Assembly: GCA_019634955.1 (NCBI GenBank)
Contig: JAHCAK010000003.1
Span: 61,756-125,755 of the forward strand
Source: Burkholderiales bacterium
GTDB taxonomy: Bacteria; Pseudomonadota; Gammaproteobacteria; Burkholderiales; Usitatibacteraceae
Reading direction: 5' to 3'
Length of the DNA stretch: 64,000 nt
Both the position numbers and the translations under genes were made by a program. Positions 58,846-64,000 of the stretch are shown here, one piece after another. Each line of letters opens with the position of its first letter. The first letter of the stretch is position 1. The notes beneath the pieces were generated by a model. It had not been told where the DNA came from, ran no database searches, and was given only the letters and a program-made list of their open reading frames with translations.

Positions 58846-59346
58846 CTACTTGTCCGCGAGCGCCCTGATCACCTTGTCGGTGATGTCGATGCGGGAGCTC
58901 GCGAACACGGCCTCCTGCACGACCAGGTCGAGCTTCTCGGCCTCGGCGATCTGGTTGATCGCGCGCGTGGCGCGCTCCTGCACCTGCGCGAGCTCCTCGT
59001 TCCTGCGCAGGTTGAGGTCCTCGCGGACCTCGCGCTGCAGGCGCTGGAAGTTGCGGCTCACGTCGGCGAGCGTGCGCTCCTTCTCGCGGCGCGCCGCCTC
59101 GTTGAGCGTGCCGAGGTCCTTCTCGAGCTCCGCCTGCAGGTCGCGGCCCTGCTTCTCGAGCTTGGCGAGCTCGGCGTTGCGCGCCGAGAACTCCCGCTCG
59201 AGCTTCTGCTGCGCGCGCCGCGCGGGCGCCGCCTCGCGGAACACGCGCTCCGTGTTCACGAACCCGATGCGCACCTCCGCCGCCGCGGCCGGGCCCGCGG
59301 CCGCCGCCGCGAGAAACGCCGCCAGGAGTGCCTTTCGCCAGTCCAT
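58846..59346 (-). CDS. skp: Periplasmic chaperone Skp/OmpH
   Basis: A 166-residue periplasmic chaperone for outer-membrane proteins. A signal peptide ends AAAA, and the mature start EVRIGFVNTERVFREAAPA is typical, followed by long charged coiled-coil arms and the returning strand IDITDKVIRAL. Two ATGs lie six bases apart. AGGGAG is eight bases from the second (59346) but only two from the first, so the second is chosen. Confidence 0.94.
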   Translation of the reverse strand: MDWRKALLAAFLAAAAAGPAAAAEVRIGFVNTERVFREAAPARRAQQKLEREFSARNAELAKLEKQGRDLQAELEKDLGTLNEAARREKERTLADVSRNFQRLQREVREDLNLRRNEELAQVQERATRAINQIAEAEKLDLVVQEAVFASSRIDITDKVIRALADK

Positions 59347-59399
59347 CGCCATCGCTCCCTGCCTCAACGCCGCCATCATCCCACAACGCTCCGGGGGGA

Positions 59400-61697
59400 T
59401 CAGAAGATGCGGCCGAGCTGGAACTGGAAGCGCTCCAGCTTGTCGCCGTCCTGCGTCCGGAAGGGGTAGCTGAACGAGAACTTGAGCGGCCCCACGGGGG
59501 AATCCCAGCTCACCGCGAGGCCGGTGGAGGCGCGGATGTCGGCCGCCTTGATCTTGTCGTCCTTGCCCCAGACGTAGCCCGCGTCCACGAAGGTCGACAG
59601 GCGCACGCTCTTGTCCTTGAGCCCGGGCATGGGGAAGAGGAACTCGAGGTTGCCGACCACCCGCCGGTTGCCGCCGAGCACGTCGCCGTTGCGGTCGAGC
59701 GGGCCGAGGGAGGCCGCCTCGTAGCCGCGCACGGAGCCCACGCCGCCGGCGTAGAAGTTCTTGAAGAAGGGCAGGGGCTTGCCGCCCGTGCCGTCGGCGT
59801 AGCCGAACTCGGCGTTGGCGAGCAGCGTGAGCCACGACAGGCGCTCCGGCGTCCACAGGAACTGCTGCTGGACCGACGCGCGGTAGTAGCGCAGGTCGCC
59901 CGGCGGCATGCCGACCTCGAGGGAGAGGTCCGTGAGCCAGCCCTTGGTCGGGTAGGTGAGGCTGTCGCGCGTGTCGCGCGAGTACCCGAGGTTCGCGCGG
60001 AAGGTGTCCGTGCGCTCGCCGAAGAGGTTGATGAAGTCGAGGTAGCGCGCCGGGGCGAGGGACGGGTCGATCGACAGCCGCGTGTGCTCGCCGGTGAGGC
60101 CGAAGCGGACGGTGTCGTACTCCGTGATGGGGATGCCGAAGTTCACGCCCACGCCGGTGGAGGTGGTCTTGTACTCGGTCACCGTGAGGTCCGCGGTGTC
60201 GACGTCGCGGCGGAAGAGGTCGATGCCGGCGGCGATGCCGTCCACCGTCCAGTACGGGTTCACGTAGGTGAGCGAGTAGATGCGGTTGATCGAGCCGTTG
60301 TTCACCTGGAAGGCGAGCTGGTTGCCCGACCCGAAGATGTTGGCCTGCGCCACCGAGGCCGACACCGTGAGCTTGTCGGCCTGCGAGTAGCCCACGCCGA
60401 AGTTGAGGCTGCCGGTGTTCTTCTCGGTCACCGTGACGACCACGTCCACCTGGTCGGTGGTGCCCGCCACCGACGGCGTCTCGATGTTCACCTCCGAGAA
60501 GTAGCCCGTGCGCTGCAGGCGCTCCTTGGAGCGGGCGATCTTCTCCAGCGAGTACCAGGAGTTCTCGAGCTGCCGCAGCTCGCGGCGGATCACCGCGTCC
60601 TGGGTGCGGGAGTTGCCCACCACGTTCACGCGGCGCACGTAGACGCGGCGGCCGGGGTCGACGAAGAAGGTGAAGCCCGCCACGCGCTTGTCGCGGTCGA
60701 CGTCGGGCACCGGGTTCACGTTGGCGAAGGAGTAGCCGTCGTTGCCCAGCCGGTCGGTGATGCGCTTCACGCTCTCGATGATCCGCTCGCGCGAGAAGGT
60801 GTCGCCCGTGCGCATCGCCAGGAGCTCGCGCAGCTCGCGCTCGGCCACGATGAGGTCGCCGCCGAACTTGAGCTCGCCCAGGCGGTAGACGGGCCCCTCG
60901 GTGATGGCGATGGTGATGAAGATCCGCTCGCGGTCCGGCGTGATGGAGACCTGGGTCGACTCGATGTTGAACTCGAGGTAGCCGCGGTTCAGGTAGAAGG
61001 AGCGCAGCGTCTCGAGGTCCGCCGTGAGCTTCTGCTTGGAGTACTGGTCGTCCTTGGTGATCCAGGTGAGCCAGCCCGGCGTCGTGAGCTGCATCTCGCG
61101 CAGGAGCTGGCGCTCGGTGAAGTCCTTCGCGCCGATGATGTTGATGTCGGCGATGCGGGTGATCTCGCCCTCCTCGATGTCGAAGCGCAGCGACACGCGG
61201 TTCCTCTCGAGGGGGGTGACCGTGGTGCGCACCTTCGAGGAGTAGAAGCCGCGCGAGGTGTACTGGCGCTTGAGCTCCTTCTCGGCGCGGTCGAGCAGCG
61301 ACTTGTCGTAGATCTTGGACTCCGCGATGCCGGCCTGCTTGAGGCCGTCCTTCAGGTTGTCCTTGGTGAACTCCTTGGCCCCCTCGACCTCGATGGCGGC
61401 GATGGCCGGGCGCTCCTGGACGGAGACCACGAGCACGTCGCCGTCGGCCTCCAGGCGCACGTCGGAGTAGAACCCCGTGGCGTAGAGCGCCTTCACCGCC
61501 TGCGCGGCCTTGTCGTCGTCGATGCGCTCGCCCACCTTCACGGGCAGGTAGGAGAACACGGTGCCGGCCTCGGTGCGCTGCACGCCCTCCACGCGGATGT
61601 CCTTCACGACGAAGGGCTGGATGGCGAGGGCGGGGAGGGAGGCGAGGAGCGCGCAGGCGACGGCGATGCGCAACGGGCGGAAGCGGGGATTTTTCAA
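59400..61697 (-). CDS. bamA: Outer-membrane protein assembly factor BamA
   Basis: A 765-residue outer-membrane insertase. The signal peptide ends near LPALA. Five POTRA domains (about 23-420, starting FVVKDIRVEGVQRTEAG) precede a 16-strand barrel with the conserved VRGY loop (GSVRGYEAASLG) and a C-terminal Phe. The start is TTG 61697, four bases after the rseP stop. It is the only start that retains the signal peptide. Confidence 0.96.
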   Translation of the reverse strand: MKNPRFRPLRIAVACALLASLPALAIQPFVVKDIRVEGVQRTEAGTVFSYLPVKVGERIDDDKAAQAVKALYATGFYSDVRLEADGDVLVVSVQERPAIAAIEVEGAKEFTKDNLKDGLKQAGIAESKIYDKSLLDRAEKELKRQYTSRGFYSSKVRTTVTPLERNRVSLRFDIEEGEITRIADINIIGAKDFTERQLLREMQLTTPGWLTWITKDDQYSKQKLTADLETLRSFYLNRGYLEFNIESTQVSITPDRERIFITIAITEGPVYRLGELKFGGDLIVAERELRELLAMRTGDTFSRERIIESVKRITDRLGNDGYSFANVNPVPDVDRDKRVAGFTFFVDPGRRVYVRRVNVVGNSRTQDAVIRRELRQLENSWYSLEKIARSKERLQRTGYFSEVNIETPSVAGTTDQVDVVVTVTEKNTGSLNFGVGYSQADKLTVSASVAQANIFGSGNQLAFQVNNGSINRIYSLTYVNPYWTVDGIAAGIDLFRRDVDTADLTVTEYKTTSTGVGVNFGIPITEYDTVRFGLTGEHTRLSIDPSLAPARYLDFINLFGERTDTFRANLGYSRDTRDSLTYPTKGWLTDLSLEVGMPPGDLRYYRASVQQQFLWTPERLSWLTLLANAEFGYADGTGGKPLPFFKNFYAGGVGSVRGYEAASLGPLDRNGDVLGGNRRVVGNLEFLFPMPGLKDKSVRLSTFVDAGYVWGKDDKIKAADIRASTGLAVSWDSPVGPLKFSFSYPFRTQDGDKLERFQFQLGRIF

Positions 61698-61701
61698 GGC
61701 G

Positions 61702-63072
61702 TCAGCCCGTGAGGAGCCGGTTGATGTCGTTGTAGAAGGCGAAGAAGGTGAGCCCGGCGAGGATCGCGAGCCCGACTCGCTGGCCGATCTCCATGGCGCG
61801 CTCCGAGAGGGGAGAGCCCTTCACGATCTCGGCCGAATAGTACACCAGGTGCCCCCCGTCCAGCAGCGGGATGGGCAGGAGGTTCAGCACGCCCAGGCTC
61901 ACGCTCACCAGCGCGAGGAAGCCGGCGAAGGAGACCCAGCCCATCTGCGCCGACTGCCCTGCGTAGTCGGCGATGGTGATCGGGCCGGAGAGGTTCTTCC
62001 AGGACACCTCGCCCAGCAGCATCTTGCCCAGCATCTTCAGGCTGAAGACCGAGAGGTCCCAGACGCGGTGCGCCGCCTTCGGCACCGCCTCGAGCGGGCC
62101 GTGGCGCACGGTGGTGGTCATGCGCTCCCACTCGCGGCGGACCTCGGCGCCGGGCTCCACGCGCAGCAGCCCGATGCGCGCCTCGCCCTCGCCGCTCGGC
62201 TCCGGCACGGCCTGCACGGCGACGCGCGCGCCACCCCGCTCCACTTCCAGCGCGAGAACCCGCCCGGCCGAGGCGCGCACGCGCGCCGTGAACTGGCCCC
62301 AGGTGGCCACCGGCTCGCCGCCGATCGCGAGAATCCGGTCGCCCTCGCGCAGCCCGGCGCGGTCGCCCGCGCCGCCGGGAATGACGCGACCCAGCACCGC
62401 CGGGGCGGCCGGCGTGAAGGCCTTGAGGCCGAGCTTGGCGAGGAAGTCGCGGTCGAGGTCCTCCTTGGTGAGCGTGGAGAGGTCGAGCGAGCGCGTCGCG
62501 CGCCCGCCGCCGGCGCCCTCGAGCTCCACCGCCACCTCGCCGCCGCGAACCGCCTCCTTCAGGAGCAGCCAGCGCACGTCCGTCCAGGTCGCCGTGGGCT
62601 CGCCGCCGATGGCGCGGATGGTGTCGCCGTTGGCGAGGCCCGCGGCCGCGGCCGCGGTGGCCTGCGGGGGGTCGCCCACCACGGGCTTCACGCCCGGCAG
62701 GCCCGTCACGTAGAGGCCCCAGTAGAGCAGGAAGGCGGCGAGGAAGTTGGCGGCCGGGCCGGCCAGCACGATGGCGATGCGCTTGCCCACCGGCTGGCGG
62801 TCGAAGGCGCGGTGCATCTCGCCCGGCGGCACGTCGGATTCGCGCGAGTCGAGCATCTTCACGAACCCGCCCAGCGGCACGGCGGCGATCACCCACTCGG
62901 TGCGGTCGGGGCCGCTGCGGCGGATCCACAGCGGGCGGCCGAAGCCCACCGAGAAGCGCAGGATCCTCACGCCCGCCAGGCGCGCGACGATGTAGTGGCC
63001 CCATTCGTGCACGACCACGAGCAGGCCCACGGTGACGAGGAAGGAGGCGATGGTGACGAGGGCGCCGGACAT
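61702..63072 (-). CDS. rseP: Intramembrane site-2 metalloprotease RseP
   Basis: A 456-residue inner-membrane zinc protease that cleaves anti-sigma factor RseA and remnant signal peptides. HExxH is in VVHEWGHYIVA in the first membrane segment. Two PDZ domains lie in the middle (about 115-300), and the third motif is NLLPIPLLDGGHL in the third membrane segment. The order dxr, rseP, bamA is standard. Confidence 0.96.
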   Translation of the reverse strand: MSGALVTIASFLVTVGLLVVVHEWGHYIVARLAGVRILRFSVGFGRPLWIRRSGPDRTEWVIAAVPLGGFVKMLDSRESDVPPGEMHRAFDRQPVGKRIAIVLAGPAANFLAAFLLYWGLYVTGLPGVKPVVGDPPQATAAAAAGLANGDTIRAIGGEPTATWTDVRWLLLKEAVRGGEVAVELEGAGGGRATRSLDLSTLTKEDLDRDFLAKLGLKAFTPAAPAVLGRVIPGGAGDRAGLREGDRILAIGGEPVATWGQFTARVRASAGRVLALEVERGGARVAVQAVPEPSGEGEARIGLLRVEPGAEVRREWERMTTTVRHGPLEAVPKAAHRVWDLSVFSLKMLGKMLLGEVSWKNLSGPITIADYAGQSAQMGWVSFAGFLALVSVSLGVLNLLPIPLLDGGHLVYYSAEIVKGSPLSERAMEIGQRVGLAILAGLTFFAFYNDINRLLTG

Positions 63073-63092
63073 GGGGGGATTCTCGCCTGTTT

Positions 63093-64000
63093 TCAGCGCC
63101 CGAGGCGGGCGACCTCGCCGGCGGCGGCTTCGCGCGCCTCGCGGTCCGCGCGCCAGGCGGTGGCGAGCGAGTCGAGCGGTTGGACCGCGCAGGCGGCGAG
63201 AACGTTCTCGATCACCGGCGCGATCGCCGTGAAGGCGAGCCGGCCGGCGAGAAAGCTCGCGACGGCGACCTCGTTGGCGGCGTTGAGGATGGCGGGCGCC
63301 GTGCCGCCGCGCCGGATCGCGGCGAAGGCGAGCCGCACGCAGGGGAAGCGCGCTTCGTCCACCGGCCGGAACTCGAGTGCGCCCAGCGCGGTGAAGTCCA
63401 CCGGCGCCACGCCGGCGGCGATGCGCTCCGGCCAGGCGAGCGCGCAGGCGATGGGCGTGCGCATGTCGGGCGCGCCCAGCTGCGCGATCACGGAGCCGTC
63501 GTGGTACTCCACCATCGAGTGGATGACGCTCTGCGGGTGCACGACCACCTCGATCGCCTCCAGCGGCGCGCCGAAGAGCCAGAACGCCTCGATCACCTCC
63601 AGGCCCTTGTTCATCATCGTCGCGGAGTCGACGGAGATCTTCCGCCCCATCACCCAGTTGGGGTGGGCGCAGGCCTCGTCGGGCGTGACGGCAGCGAGCC
63701 GCGCGAGCGGCGTGTCGCGGAAGGGCCCGCCGGAGGCGGTGAGGAGGATGCGGCGCACGCCCGCGCGCCCGGCCTCGCCGGCGCGCCCGCAGGTGAAGCC
63801 GCGCGGCAGCGACTGGAAGACGGCCGAGTGCTCGCTGTCGATGGGCAGGAGCGCGCCGCCGCCCTCGGCGACGGCCGCGAGGAAGAGCGACCCGGAGACG
63901 ACCAGCGCCTCCTTGTTGGCGAGGAGCACCTGCTTGCCGGCGCGCGCGGCGGCGAGCGTCGCGGGCAGCCCCGCGGCGCCCACGATCGCGGCCATCACCG
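63093..64000 (-). CDS. dxr: 1-deoxy-D-xylulose 5-phosphate reductoisomerase, 3' part
   Basis: About 302 C-terminal residues are visible; the frame continues past the window edge. The enzyme makes methylerythritol phosphate, the committed step of the MEP isoprenoid pathway. Family motifs are [57 protein letters not shown] metal and substrate site elements, and [12 protein letters not shown]. It is the first visible gene of the envelope cluster. Confidence 0.96.
   Translation of the reverse strand, partial: VMAAIVGAAGLPATLAAARAGKQVLLANKEALVVSGSLFLAAVAEGGGALLPIDSEHSAVFQSLPRGFTCGRAGEAGRAGVRRILLTASGGPFRDTPLARLAAVTPDEACAHPNWVMGRKISVDSATMMNKGLEVIEAFWLFGAPLEAIEVVVHPQSVIHSMVEYHDGSVIAQLGAPDMRTPIACALAWPERIAAGVAPVDFTALGALEFRPVDEARFPCVRLAFAAIRRGGTAPAILNAANEVAVASFLAGRLAFTAIAPVIENVLAACAVQPLDSLATAWRADREAREAAAGEVARLGR

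Overview
The window is about 70 % G+C, with coding regions packed tightly and many GTG or TTG starts. Gene content points to a betaproteobacterium, probably Burkholderiales or a close relative. The evidence is a Bug/TctC-type receptor, the dxr-rseP-bamA-skp-lpxD-fabZ-lpxA-lpxB-rnhB block, a divergent ppsA/ppsR pair, AacS, and a CbbR-like LysR regulator. I see no phage, insertion sequence, plasmid gene or CRISPR array. It reads as ordinary chromosome with some unusual secreted-protein operons and a family of intergenic inverted repeats.

Layout: 1-3.5 kb holds the end of a Bug-type receptor coupled to a CHASE-like/PAS/GGDEF/EAL protein. 3.5-6.4 kb is a large secreted trypsin-like protease (protease 1). 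6.6-10.2 kb has a small four-cysteine protein, katG, rlmJ and tRNA-Ser(GCU). 10.2-13.9 kb is a complete potABCD polyamine importer operon. 14-18.7 kb has a prolyl oligopeptidase, lysC, a secreted unknown and tRNA-Ser(UGA). 19-19.8 kb is a Bax-inhibitor-1 family membrane protein. 20-28.8 kb, read leftwards, is a stop/start-overlapping operon: beta-propeller, polysaccharide deacetylase-like protein, fatty-acid-hydroxylase family membrane protein, two tandem secreted proteases (A and B), and rlmD. 28.8-35.6 kb has a Nudix hydrolase, a coupled operon (alkaline phosphatase-like lipoprotein, HDAC-like deacetylase, Lhr-type helicase, PdeM-type nuclease) and an HExxH protein. 35.7-40.5 kb has an HPD-less J-like membrane protein, a GspE/PilB ATPase, a cation efflux protein, a LysR regulator and a divergent 92-residue unknown. 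40.5-48.4 kb is a six-gene operon led by ppsA and containing bdhA and aacS, with ppsR divergent. 48.4-53.8 kb has a GDSL autotransporter esterase, a DUF2007 protein, a PlpD-like patatin and a queuosine-precursor transporter. 54-64 kb is the envelope-biogenesis cluster, read leftwards from a partial dxr to a TrmH-family methyltransferase.

Themes: envelope and secretion dominate (Lpx, BamA, Skp, RseP, two further outer-membrane barrel proteins, three secreted proteases). BdhA plus AacS convert 3-hydroxybutyrate to acetoacetyl-CoA, and PpsA in the same operon supplies gluconeogenic PEP. That suits a cell living on stored polyhydroxybutyrate or on organic acids.

The least explained features are two. 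First, a two-copy C-terminal module (LWWNPxESGWG ... HQGxxxFxTLFTY) occurs in all three proteases, giving six copies here; two of the proteases lie in the coupled operon. Second, a family of 130-180 bp inverted repeats includes one with perfect 45-bp arms, and two copies provide the last codons and stop of the adjacent gene.
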